Below, piece after piece: positions 47,964-59,827 of a stretch of 64,000 nt of DNA. Source of the DNA: Xylaria sp. FL1777 (taxonomy: Eukaryota > Ascomycota > Sordariomycetes > Xylariales > Xylariaceae). The stretch covers positions 1 to 64,000 of the forward strand of contig MU400724.1 in assembly GCA_022578965.1 (NCBI GenBank), written 5' to 3'. The notes beneath the pieces are model-generated. The model did not search any database, had not been told where the DNA came from, and saw nothing but the letters and a program-made list of their open reading frames with translations. The stretch's first letter is position 1. Each line of letters begins with the position of its first letter. The position numbers and the translations under genes were made by a program.

Positions 47964-50900
47964 CTAGGGCCTTCCCTTCCTTCTCACGGCTAGAAATACG
48001 GTATTAGTACGATTTCTCTGGGGCTTTCGGGGTACAGTCCACAATACAGGACGATACAAAAAGTCAAAGGATGAAAAGTACTAACTCATAAAAACAGAAA
48101 CGGGTTTCTCCTTCCTTCTCCTTTGGAGTCTCTGGGAAGCAGCCGCCCGCTGCGCTGCAACAGTCTCTTGGTCTCGTCTCTTTTTCGCAGCCAAGTCTAG
48201 CGCCGTCTGCTCTTCAATGCCGGCTCGGCGAGAAGGCCAGTCCTTTTTTACCTCCTCAGCAACTTCGTCCATCCGCTTCTCAAGCTGGGCAAGCGCTTCT
48301 TCATCCAAAGGCGGTGAGCCTCGGGTGTGCCACCGCACCTTCTGTCGGTATCCACCGTTTCCCTCGATCTCCTCTACATAGACCTCCTTGGTGCGAGGCG
48401 CAACGCTCAGCTTACGGGTAGGCCGGTACCCGGGTTGAAGAGCTAGAATATTGCATGTCAGGCGCCTTGGTACGCTAGAGAGAACGAAACGCGAGTCGAG
48501 CTTTGGCACCACAGGGTTTGGGGCCACTATAACACCTAAGGTCAGTCATTGCAAGTTTTAACGTGTTTCAGAGGGCTTCAAAACCCTTAAAAGCTTCCAA
48601 AGCATGGATTTGGCCCCAAAAAAAAAAAGGTTTGGTACTCTAGCAGTAGCCAGAATAGGAAAAAATCCGACTCCATAAACGACTTACTATTGAATACGAT
48701 GGGTGGTTGGGCAGGCGAAGGACGTGGCGGTGGAGGCGGCAACCTCTTAGATATGGAAACGGCCGCTAATATTGGACGGACAGGGCTTGCTGGAGTAGTT
48801 GGCATAGCTGATATGGCAGATGAGGACGTAGCTTCGCCTTCGGATGCGAGACCAGCTAGGATGAGCGTCGAGGACACGCCGAGCGAGCCCGCCGCAGCTA
48901 TAGAAACCATAGCAGGTGCAGAGGTGCCAACCAAGCCTGTACTAGAGGGAAAGCCTGTAGCACCCGATCTAAAATGGTGGTCCGAAGTGGGAACAGAAGC
49001 ATTAGAGATAGGTGAAGGCATAGAGGGCGGAGACGCAAACAAGGCATGCACGGAGCCATATACGCTAGCACTTGCGCTCATTCGGTCGTCAGCTGCAGAG
49101 TTAGGTTGTAAAGGCGCGGTAGGCGAAGTCTCTGGAGTCGGTGGCAGAGAGCTTAACAGTCCCGACATGTCAAATACACCGGAATCTTCATTCTCTCGGC
49201 TGTCCGTGTTGATAGGTGTCGATGGCATGGTGGGCGAGGCTGGCGCGAATTGTTGGCGCAATATAGGAATGGGTGACATAGACCCAACGATATCCCCTGT
49301 CTCAGCCGTTTCGTCCGTCTCATCTACATCATCCATTTGGTCATCCCCATCGACAACTGTGGAGCTGACAGCTGTACTAGACGTCCAGGACATAGGCAGT
49401 GAGGCTAGATGGGCTAGCCTCGAATCGTACAGCACGCTTTCTTCTTTGCTCTTCCCTCCATTCATTACGAATTCTGGGCTTTCAGGGACGGGACCTAGTA
49501 CTGCATCAACCGTCATATCATCATTGAAATGGTTAACAGCAGAAATGACGTCCGAGTTAATGTACTGTACCCGTTCGCCTATAGCCGGAGCGAAGAAATC
49601 CTGAACTGAAGGAAAGTCCTCGATAACGGGGACATCATCTGTCTCGGCATTAAGAAAATTCTCCACCTCATTATCTGTGGTTAGAGCGTTGGAGCCAAGA
49701 GAGGCATGGCCACTAGCGAAGAGAGCTTCATTAAAAAGTAAGTCGATATCCTCACTCGTCAGGATAAATCCGACAGTGGGGTCAAAATCGGTGTCAATTC
49801 CAGTGTCATCAGTGCGTAGACTAAAGTCAAACGTAGCCTCGGGTTCCTGCCTGTTTGATCCGCCCATCTGAATATCATCGCGATCGTCAACAGGCAGCAT
49901 GACGGAGGCAGTATCAACGCTCTCGAAGTCCGTTTCCATTTGATCAATAGGCGCAACGATCGAGGCGTCGGGGTGGCTAGTCGTCGCAAGATCAGAAACA
50001 GCTGCAAGAACGGGCGAATAGCAAAGTGGCTCCCGTTGAACGTTAGACTTGGGGTCTAACTCAAGTACTGAGACCGGTAGAGATGCCATAGTTGGCCAGA
50101 TGACTGGGCTCGGCAACAAGGGGGATAGGACATCTGGAGTAGGAGCCGAAACTGGAGCAAGTAGAGATGCAAGCATTGGTGACTGAAGTGAGACGGCACT
50201 TGAAATAGGAGAGGGTAAGGCTGGAATCTTAGGTGATAGGTGGCCCGGAACGAGAGTGGGGGAGGGGATGTTGGGAATGGGAGACGAAGATGGGATAGGA
50301 GAAGGAGGACGAGAGACTACCGAGGACGAGGGAGTTAGCTGTGCTGCAAAACATGACACTGAACTCAAAACCGGCGCACACTCGACCGTCAATACAGACG
50401 GCTCAGGAACCAACGCACGAACAGGTTCGACAACTGGAGCGGGTGTTGGTTCGGGTGTCGGTTCAGGCGATACCACGGCCGGAACTGGATTAGGGATAGT
50501 GGAAATAAGCTGCGAGCAGGGCTCGGGAGACGGTGATACTGGATCTGGATAGAACACGGCCAAGGATGAACGGCCCATTGATGCTGGGAGCGGAGCAGGG
50601 GCAGCAGGAGAAGACGCAGGTGCGAACCTAACCGACTTGACATGCTTAACAGGTAGAGCAGGAGGTGATGCAGAAGGTGAAGCAGGAGGTGAAGGTACTG
50701 GCGTAGGAACCTTCGACGCCAAACCATGATATGTCGGGCCTCGAAGCCGCTGTTTTCTAACGCAAACTGATTTGTAACGTTTGGTTGGTGGCTGTTCAAC
50801 GTCGGGTGGTGTCCTGAATATTCCATTTCCCGTCACGATGTACCTGGTCGATATCTTTGTGGAGCAGACTGGCTTGACAAACCAATCCTCTTCACATTGT

Positions 50901-51691
50901 GTGCTCCTATCCTTCTTGGCGAGAGACTCTTTCTGCGTACTACTATCGACCATAGCAACCTTCGGCTTCTCTAACGGTGTTATATTTGCGGTGGTGATGA
51001 TGGGAGAGAGAGATAGCGTCGGTTGTGGCGGTGAAGGATGAGACAAAATGACGGGGTATGGTGTGATCGACTCTATGGCCTTGATAGCGTATATGCACAG
51101 CTTCGAGAATCCCATTTTAATGCTATTGCACAACAGCGGCCAGACAGCGTAGCAAGCGCGGCAGAGGTGTGGGAACATGGGCACGGTTGCGGCAAGGGAT
51201 AGATACGCGACACATTTGACACGATCGTTGGCCATGTAGAAGTAAGGGAGCCAAGCCCCCAGCAGTGAAACTCGGAATTTGTCGCCAGCGACTAAATACA
51301 AGCCTGCTAGGCAGAGGATATGTGCATCGAACCTGTGCTCATGTGGCTCCGGGAGAGATTCTATGTGTTTAGAGACTACGGCTGTGCCGAGAAACAAGAG
51401 GAGATCGACAGAAGGCTGAAGGAGGCGAGTGTCGTTTCCGAAAAGAGCGCACATGAACATGCCGAGAATTAAAACACCAGTGTGCGCTGTGTACAACATC
51501 TGCACCATCAACCTAAAGACGGGAGTCAGTGGCCATAGCACATTTGACGGGTGTTTCAGAGACATGGCTGAGAAAGATATGTCTGAGAGAGGCATGTCAA
51601 AGATGCCTTTGCAACAAAATGGGCTTTTTCGAGGGAAATGCGGCTGATAGAAATGCTTAAGATGAATGCAGCCGTTGAAGGAGCCTCGCAC
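47964..51691 (-). CDS. Large Ser/Pro-rich protein with N-terminal membrane segments, function unknown
   Basis: I do not recognise this family. Three exons (51691-48688, 48526-48086, 47989-47964) give up to 1156 residues. The last intron has GTTAGT, a TACTAAT branch point and TTCTAG, and adds a basic tail VRRKGRP. The true start may be a later methionine (51595 or 51565). Seen: hydrophobic segments near the N terminus (VQMLYTAHTGVLILGMFMCA, LLLFLGTAVVS, LCLAGLYLVAGDK, CVAYLSLAATVPMF), then about 750 residues of Ser/Pro/Ala/Thr-rich, acidic, probably disordered sequence with many SP sites. It ends in a charged helical region (LDEEALAQLEKRMDEVAEEV, KKRRDQETVAAQRAAASQRL). It could be an organelle- or ER-anchored scaffold, which is inference only. 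Confidence 0.7.
48527..48687 (-). repeat. Possible diverged introner-like intron in the large unknown gene
   Basis: 161 nt, GTAAGTCGTTTATGGAGTC at the 5' end and ATGACTGACCTTAGGTGTTATAG-type 3' end. It shares the 3' end with intron 3 of the class V gene and the GGAGTC word with the GH3 introns. Confidence 0.4.
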
Positions 51692-53238
51692 GTAGGGTTA
51701 TATGGGAAGCACGACACCGGGAGAAGTGCCGGCGCGAGTAAGGCACAGGGAGACCAGCTTACCAGGTTATGATGGCCTTGGCAGCCAGGCGGAGGACGAT
51801 CATGTTGATATTGTTGCTGATGGTGGTTTTGGAGGTAGTAGAGGTGGTGAAAAGAAGGATGGTTAGGAGACTTGTGGGAGGAAACTGGTGTCCTGGGCGC
51901 GGGTGTGTGTGGTGTAGGTAATGGAGGTGGTTGGGTGTATGAGGAGTGTAAGTGTTGAGGTGGTGAGATAGTGTGAGTGTTTGCGTGTCCGGGAGGTAGT
52001 CGGTTATCTTGTTTCTTGTTGCCAGGCCGTGGAGGGCACGTGAGAAGCAGTGCTACACGAGACAGGTATTCAAGCACTGATATGTTGACAGCAAGATCTA
52101 TTGTCAACAATAGACAGAGAAATGCCTATACCTGCCTACATAAGATCCTATGCGCTACATGATACTGCATGCCAATGAAAGATACCCGACATGTTGATTA
52201 GCTGGCTACCTAGGAGCTTACGGCCGAGACTATTGTAACACAGTCCAGAAAGATGTCCTCCTTTTGCCTCAATGGAACTGCTTACTTCCATAACCACCAA
52301 ACATAATACATGGGCTCGATTCCAGCAGCACAATGTGCTATGTACAGCGAGGAGACGAACCCAAGTCTTGATCTGGATTCTGGGCTATGCCATGGATGTT
52401 CAAAAGCCAATTAGCAAATATCATAGAACCCGAATTAGACCTTTTTCTTTTCCTAAGAGATGCAGTTGTAAGAGGTGAAAATCGTTGATATAAAAAGTCT
52501 TTTGCTTTCAGCCAGAAACATAAGAACACCAAAAGTATCCAGTCATAAGTTTGAAGTTCCCAGGGCGATAGTGGATGCAAATATGCCTAAACACAAGGTA
52601 CGTGACCTCAGGCGCCTCTACCTTGATAACACAATTTCTGGTTGTTCTGCGTGGTTAGGTACTGCTTCCTAGCTGTCTATATGTTAGATGTCTGTAGGAC
52701 ATGGTCAGCTTTGGAAAGCAACCTTGAATAGGTGACAGCTCTGCTGCACCAATGCATGCCGGGTCACTTTGGTTACATGGGCACGTGACTCTCGTAACTC
52801 TCGTAACTCAGGGGCGTCTCATCCCTCGATCCCTAGATACCTACATAAAAGATAAAAGTACCCCTCACTTTGCACTTTGTTTCAACTTTGCTTAGGTACC
52901 TAGGTAGGTACTATGTGCTCGCTGTTCAAGTTTTCTAAGGGCACCAACAATTAATTTAGTCTTTGTGGCACGATAAATTAGCATGGTTGAAACCTATCAT
53001 CAGAGCAAGCGACATTCAAGCATCTATATACATTCCGCTCTGGCTATCCTCGGCATCCATATGCCCCCTGTTTTCAAAAAGCGGAGAAAAGCAACTTCCC
53101 CGACATCGATTGTCATACGTACCTAGGTAGGTACCTACATAGTAGTATTTAATATAGGCTACCTGCCAGCAACATCGTCACTCAGCTTGTCAGTATTCTT
53201 AATTGGGATAGAACTCTCAAGTTCTGGAGGATTTAACA
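51692..53238. other. Divergent intergenic region, large unknown gene and HET gene
   Basis: The part next to the unknown gene (51700-52010) encodes a proline/histidine-rich frame on the minus strand that is more likely a CT-rich leader than protein. TAGGTACC words lie at 52895-52915 and 53128-53150. No gene supported. Confidence 0.5.
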
Positions 53239-55740
53239 ATGGATAAGTGGAACTCGGAAATCGCATCCTTTTTATACCAGCCTCTCAAGGGAGATTTACC
53301 CTTTCGACTTCTTCTTATTCGGCCAGGAAAACGCGAGGACCCCCTCAAAACCGAGCTCATCCATACAACTCTCGAAGAAGCCCGGGGCTGTTATGATGCG
53401 ACATCGTATACCTGGGGTTCGCCAGAGAACCCGGAATCGATCAGTTGTGGCGCTGCCCAACTTTGGGTTCAAAGAAATGCTTTCCATATGATTCTAGATC
53501 TTCGAAAGCCCGACGAGCCCCGAAACGTCTGGATCGATGCCGTCTGTATTAACCAATGTAGCCTCGATGAACGTGCCGCGCAGGTCGCAGTAATGCATCA
53601 CATTTATCGACGGGCGGGTGCAACATGGGTCTGGATGGGGCGCTCAGACGAGCACAGCTCTACTGCGATGACGTACGCAGCAACTCTCGACGCAAGGAAA
53701 TTTGTAGGAGAATTCTCGTACTGCCAATATGGATCGATCTGGTCTCGGTTTGCTGAGAAGTCGTACTTCTTTGACCCTTCATTCCACACAGTCGTCGCCA
53801 TCAATCAGATACGGGATCTCTCGGTCGCTATCGTGAACTTCCTTAATCGTCCGTGGTTTTCGCGTGTGTGGGTCCAGCAGGAAGCTTCATTGTGTCAAAC
53901 TGTGCGAGTAATTTGTGGTCAGAACGCCGTGAATTGGGACAACATCTTCGCCTTAGCTGTAGGATCCCTAGACCCTCTTAGTTCAATTCGCCCCTTTAAA
54001 ATTACAGCACTTGTATAGCACAACAACCCATTTCTTCATCTTCATTACGCGACTGCAGATCTCTGGGAGGCGGATTTCTCGGTTTTTGGATGACTAATAA
54101 GCTGTTTATTATATAATAGTGGATTATGTGTCCAAGGTACACCGAAACATGGCCAGACTATATGCATCAGCAACTGAGTCGAACAATCAACAACATACAA
54201 GCAATTAGAATTATTCAAAAGGCCCGGCACTACTACTTTCAGGATATATACGGCCATACAAGTATTTCACTGAGCTTCGAGGGGTTGGTCGATAGTGTTT
54301 CTCGCTACGAGGCGACGGACCCTCGAGATAGGATCTATGCTATGGGAAATATCATAGCTGACTCGGATCGGTGGTTCGAAGTCGACTATCGAATCCCATG
54401 GCAAATTTTGGTAAGTTTTGTCGGAAGCCAGCTCAACCTAGACACCCTCCAAACCCAATCTTTGTCGATTCATGTTATATAACGGCTCCTATATATTCTC
54501 GATAAACGGGTCAATCCGTGGCTAATAGCATGAAACTTAGTATACTGACATTGCTCAGCGGTTTCTCAAGGCTGACGCACTACTTTACTTGAGGAATGCA
54601 GGCAGAGTCCGACAAGAAGCTGACACTGCCCTCCCCTCCTGGGTTCCGGACTATAGGTATAAAGAGGAGAGCGACTATATGATATCTGGTACCGCTCTTT
54701 GGAAAGCCGGTGGAAATAGCCATGCAGCGCTCATTTCTCCCATGAAGGCTTCGGGTGGTAGAGTAAACCAGCTTCCCGAAGGTATGAAAAGACAATTCCC
54801 AATGTCAGATGACTTAAGAGACTTCAGAGGCTCGAAAAAGTGGCTACTCCATAGCTTTGCGTCGCTTAGATGCTTGATGTCCGACGAAATCATATATGTT
54901 GGAGGTTTTGTGAATACGGAAAATGGAGGTCTTGACACAAATATTGCACTGATCGTCGAGAGCATCAGAAAGGATATCGATTATATCAGCGCCGCAGACT
55001 CGCCGACGTATATCAATGGCGATACTATATTAGACGCATACAAACTGACACTTATAATGTCGTGCAATTCCCAACAAGAATTGGTGCATGGCGAATATGT
55101 CAGGGAGCATTGGGACAAGTGGTTCGACTGGTACGAGCAGGGTGTGAGTATGACCCACGACGACACTTCTCAGAGGCCCACGAAGTATACCGGGGCTATT
55201 CAGATTTAATATGTCACTATATACCCTTTATTGACTGTCATTAAGTGCCCAGGATACTGGGACGTAAATACCAAAACTCCGGCGATGAATCCCTCTTTCG
55301 AATCCTCTGGCGCCATGAAGACGTTCTCTTTTGCCATAACCCGGCATGGATACTTCTGCTTAGTACCTAGGATAGTTCATGTCGGCGATGAAATCGCGAT
55401 TTTCCAATCGTATGAGCTTCCAGTGGTTCTACGTCGGCTATGGCGGCCGCCAACTGATCAGAACCATGCTCAAAATCATTGTCGAAACCCGACGTATGCC
55501 ATACCTAGCCCTTATTTTGAACTCCTTGGAGATGCCTATGTGCATGGGATGATGGAAAACGAAGCCCGGTGTATTATTGATGAATTCAACTGCCGTTTCA
55601 AACCAACGCAAATTCAGTTAGATAAGACGCTCCGAGTATCAGACAGGGGTCGAGGAGAGGCTTGGGCAACGCTGGATCTTAGTGGTCACTATGAGAGGAT
55701 CTTCAAGACTCTTGGTTCACGGATAATCCATCTAGTGTAG
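53239..55740 (+). CDS. HET domain protein (heterokaryon incompatibility family)
   Basis: Cytosolic protein of the family that triggers vegetative incompatibility or related self/non-self responses in fungi. Four exons (53239-54012, 54120-54410, 54559-55143, 55246-55740) give about 714 residues. The HET domain lies in exon 1: YDATSYTWGSPENPESISCG, NVWIDAVCINQCSLDERAAQ, RPWFSRVWVQQEASL. Later family blocks are YEATDPRDRIYAMGNIIADS, ALPSWVPDYRYKEESDYMIS and FELLGDAYVHGMMENEA. At the exon 2/3 join WQIL meets RFLKADALLYL, a few residues shorter than I expect from relatives, so that junction may be wrong or a small exon missed. The last intron has two workable solutions one residue apart. No extra effector domain is visible. 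The partner allele cannot be inferred. Confidence 0.85.
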
Positions 55741-56327
55741 TACTAGGTACTAGATGAGAGTCGATATATCATTGTCAATTACAAGGCGTAGTTAGAGACG
55801 AGGCCATATGAGCATTTGGCAAATAATAGCTCTGCAGAATATTCTATTTAAGTTCGACATGATGCCAAGTACATACTATAGGAATCTACCTACTTCAATA
55901 TGTAGAGGTAGAAGGTCTTCTTTCACACAACCTTTTGCCATTGTCCTCTGAGGTACTACTATTCGGGCAATTCGAAGGCGAATACTTTCAATACACTCCG
56001 CCAATTCCACTAGCATAGTATTTAGAGAGTAAGCACAACCGAGTATCATTAGTTATATAAGCAACTTCTCATCTTCCGAGGTACTCACTTCTTATCAACA
56101 TACTGGAGTGATCCCACGATTACTAGTATTGTAAATAGGTAGAATATTTTGGCAATGATGAAAAGGGGAACTCGAGGGAATATTTGGAAATAAGAAGAAT
56201 TGTATAGAGAATATCAATTTGTTGACGCTATGTAGCGACGAACAGTACGCACAAGTACTATATTAGGACAGAGCCCACAATAGGTAGATGGTGTAGCTGA
56301 CCCAGTAATCCAGTTCTCACACCTTTC
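55741..56327. other. Convergent 3' intergenic region
   Basis: AT-rich 3' flanks of the HET and SDR genes. Nothing else is supported. Confidence 0.5.
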
Positions 56328-57598
56328 TCAATACTTAAGACCCAATGTCTGTCGCGTAAGCTCCCAGAGTCTGTTTTCTTTTGTCTCATCGTAGGCATAA
56401 GGCTTCACCCCTACCATGGTCTCCACCAGTGGCTCAAATGCAGCGACTTGGCAATCTTCCAGATATTTGCCGCCTTTACCCTCCCATTCCTTGCTAACGC
56501 CAGCAAACACAGTTGTTGCGGCACCTTGCTCAGGGCTTTTTAAGAAATTTTGGACCTCGGGCGCTGTGTCCCACCCCCGCCGTACCTCTTCAGAAACGTG
56601 TTTTTGGAGCCCCGTCATAATACCCCCAGGCATCACTGCAATGGCCAAAGTTAGTTTATCCTCTTTCATAAGCGTGGTATAGGAGAGTTCTAAGATGTTC
56701 TGAAGCCTCCAGCATACAAATTTGACCCGAAAAGAATACTATATCCTAGAAACCGGCAAGGCGGGAAAAGGAACGAATCTGAAGATCACTCACGACTAAG
56801 TGCATGCAAACCAAGGGGCCCAAATTTTCTATCAACATAGTTTGCCATGTATATCTGAGCAAGCTTGCTCTGCCCATATGCCTTCCATGGGCTGTATGTG
56901 CCAGGCTCTTTTAGCTGGAAATCGTCGAAAACGATCTCCGACTTATGGTGCCCAGAACTCGAGACATTCACAAGCCTTGAGTTGAACTCCGGTGTTGAAG
57001 CCTTCAGTAAAGCATCTTTGAGCAAATCGAATAGGAGGAAATGACCCAGGTAGTTTGTAGCGAGCTGCATCTCGAAGCCTTCGCGAGTCTCCTCGCGAGT
57101 CGGAATCTGCATTACTCCGGCATTACAGATGAGAACGTTAAGCTTAGGGGACTTCCTAAGAAAGTTGGCGGCGGCGCTTCGGACAGATGTGAGTTCGCTG
57201 GTGTCGAGTTCAAGCAGCTCGACGCGTCCGGGCTCAAGAAATGTTTCGCATGCAGCTTGACCCTTTTCTAAAGAACGGACGGCGAGGAAGACAGTCGCGC
57301 CTGTGTTAGCTAGAGCACGACCAGTCTCGACACCTTGAATACAAATAAACTTGTTAGTCGAAATCCTGAACTTTCAGTATCATAGAACCTGCCAGGTCAT
57401 GAGAGACAAAGAGGTCAAAAGATCAGGTAAGGGGGGGGCAGTTGAATACGCACCAATACCTGATGATGCTCCCGTGACGAGAAATACTTTATCCATCATG
57501 TTTCCTTGGAGACCTTCGTCTCTAATTATCTGTAGGGCGGTGGGACGTGCATCCCCTGGCCCTGACGGGGATTTGTGAGACTCAGCGTAGCGGGACAT
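56328..57598 (-). CDS. Short-chain dehydrogenase/reductase (retinol dehydrogenase/WWOX-like)
   Basis: NAD(P)-dependent oxidoreductase with a Rossmann fold. Three exons (57598-57454, 57333-56794, 56635-56328) give 330 residues. The cofactor motif is VFLVTGASSGIG (residues about 38-49, G-x3-G-x-G), followed by LNVLICNAGVMQ, LATNYLGHFLLFDLL, the catalytic serine in LVNVSSSGHH and YGQSKLA with the catalytic Tyr and Lys. After the last intron the family HPGG is replaced by MPGG. The C-terminal region GPLGLHALSLMPGGIMTGLQ and EQGAATTVFAGVS fits WWOX- and retinol dehydrogenase-like fungal SDRs. The substrate is unknown. It lies 2.2 kb from, and divergent to, the NRPS-like gene and could act on its aldehyde product (inference). 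Confidence 0.9.
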
Positions 57599-59827
57599 AT
57601 TGTAGGAATATTAATGCGGAACAAGCAATTTTTCTCTTTGCCTTCCCCTCTACTTCTTTTTAAGAATCAGACGAGAGAATGTTGTTGGCAACTGTGAAAA
57701 TACTGGTGGTTATAGCTATATATATTATATTACAACAACACATTTATCTAATTTATATGACTAGCTACCTATATGCATAACTGGGTGTTGTGAGACGTAA
57801 CTCCGGTAACACCGATTTTATTGCCTGGCTATCCATTAGGTTCTTAGTATTAAAATTGAAAGTACTTATCATAAGGACCTATCCTAGGTATCAACAATAG
57901 GGGGCATTTGCGGAAGACCAAAGAAAAAAACAGCGCTGCTAGTCTTACTCCCAGAGACTTGTAGTCTGCTGCTTACGTGATGTCACAGCCTTACATATAT
58001 GCATGAAGGCGGGTTTGGTGAAAGTAACTCCGGTAAGCCCGGTCATGCAGCATAACTATGAGTCAAGGTCAATAATTGCATCATAATGAGCTACTGTAGG
58101 TATCACGGACATTGGAACATTACAAATAAGCCTACAATCTTGTATAGTAGTCTACTGACTCTAAGCTCAACTCCTCTATAATTTGCACTACCATGTTCTA
58201 GGAATAAAGATATTTCGAAGGGCAGGAAATTCCCATAGATTTCAATCGGGGGACTAAATATTCTTTCCTTTTTCCCTTTTTTTCATCCTTGTTTTGTTCT
58301 CATCGTACAATAGAAGCTTCGAGACAAAGCCATCGTGTAGCATTAGGGTGCGGGATACGGGACTTATCGAGATGGACTCATCATGACAGAAGTATACTCG
58401 TTCTATCTAGATAGGCATAATTTATTGATAGCGATCCTCATGGAACATGGCCCCAACAAGTCGGTCACTGGTGTGTGCGAGTTACGTTACAGTATTCCTC
58501 GGCAGGGCTCTGCATAGGCATGGTACCTATTGATTACGGCAAGGTAAAAAGGGGAAACGGATCTACCTCTATTGGAGGTGGCCGACTAATGTGGGGGGCT
58601 CTCTGCCGCCCTCTTTGCCGCCTTTTGCCGCCTTCTCTTCTCGATCTCCAATGTTTCGAGTGCTAGTCTCCGACAACAGCAACTATTTTCGGGTTGTTTC
58701 CGGTTGCTCGCGTCGGCATGTATTCGGCACGCGAGAACAGCGGCCGAAGCAGCCCGCCCTGGTGGGAACGCTGTGCTGGCTATGCGTCAGCTTGCCCTCA
58801 TTATGATAACTTGATAGAGTTGTGGGAACACCACCCATTTCTCTTGCGGCATCCGTATCTGTCCATAATTATTAGGTTTGTCGACCACAACCAGACCTCG
58901 GTATGACCCGCCGCGTGCGTGTAATTTGGCTTCGGATCGTTCAGGCCGGCCCAGAGTATGTAGGGACCTATGAGGTCAGAATCCTTCGCTGGTCGGCACC
59001 AATACGCGGCTTGCGTGTGAGTGTGGGCGTGACACTCTCTCATTACATTGCAAGCTTTTTTTTTTTTCTTTTCTTGTTTTCGCGCATGCCGTAGTGCTAC
59101 GCCACCGTATGAAAGGTGATGGGATGGTCTATTTGTTAAGGAACCTCCACAGTTAAAACAAGTGAGAAAGAAAAACGCCTTTTGCTTTGTTTTAGCTAAT
59201 ATAAGCCCTGGTTTTTTTTTCCTTAATATATTTATATTTATTTAATATTAATAAATAATTATTATAATTATATAACTAGTTAATTAAATAAATATTTATT
59301 TATTTATTTAATAATAAAAGCGTAATTAAATAATTTAATTTTATATTTTAATATTAATATAATTAATAATATTAAAAGACCTTTAGTATTTATGTTTAAT
59401 GTTTTATATGCGTTTAACTTTTTTAACATAAAGCAATTAACTAGTTAATATTTATTAAGCCACTAGTTATAGCCACTAGCTTATGTCACCGAAGGTCTCC
59501 TCACTGCTGTGCCAACAGCTCGCATATAGCACTATTGCCATCTCGTCAAATCCAATATTATCTTGGTTTGTTTGGGCCGATTGTCTGCCAATCGGATAAG
59601 GTATTGCTTTAACTGTGGAGGTCACTGTGTTCGTTAGGGTTCAAGGGCTATAAGAATCAGCCGAGTTCCATGAAGATCTTCGCATGTGCTATTCAGTCCC
59701 AATCGTACAGTGATTTGACTATTACCTTTAAGAAGAAAACTATAGTCTACCCTTAGACTGAGACATTACCTCAATAATTCGTTAAAGCCTCATTTAACGC
59801 TTGTTCACACATACGCAGAAATTCGTC
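57599..59827. other. Divergent intergenic region between the SDR and NRPS-like genes
   Basis: 2.2 kb with no supported gene. A GCCGCC-type direct repeat lies at about 58602-58632, a T-tract near 59057, and a strongly AT-rich island at 59215-59470. The stretch 59480-59760 may be decayed repeat DNA. Confidence 0.55.
59215..59470. repeat. AT-rich island
   Basis: About 255 bp composed almost wholly of A and T, rich in TAAT, TTAAT and ATTTA words, in DNA otherwise near 45-50% GC. It resembles the remains of a sequence mutated by RIP, but no source element can be recognised. Confidence 0.75.

Noticed and set aside
51700..52110. Proline/histidine-rich minus-strand frame as an N-terminal exon of the large unknown protein
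   Set aside because: The sequence is simple CT-rich leader DNA and there is no clear splice site joining it in phase.
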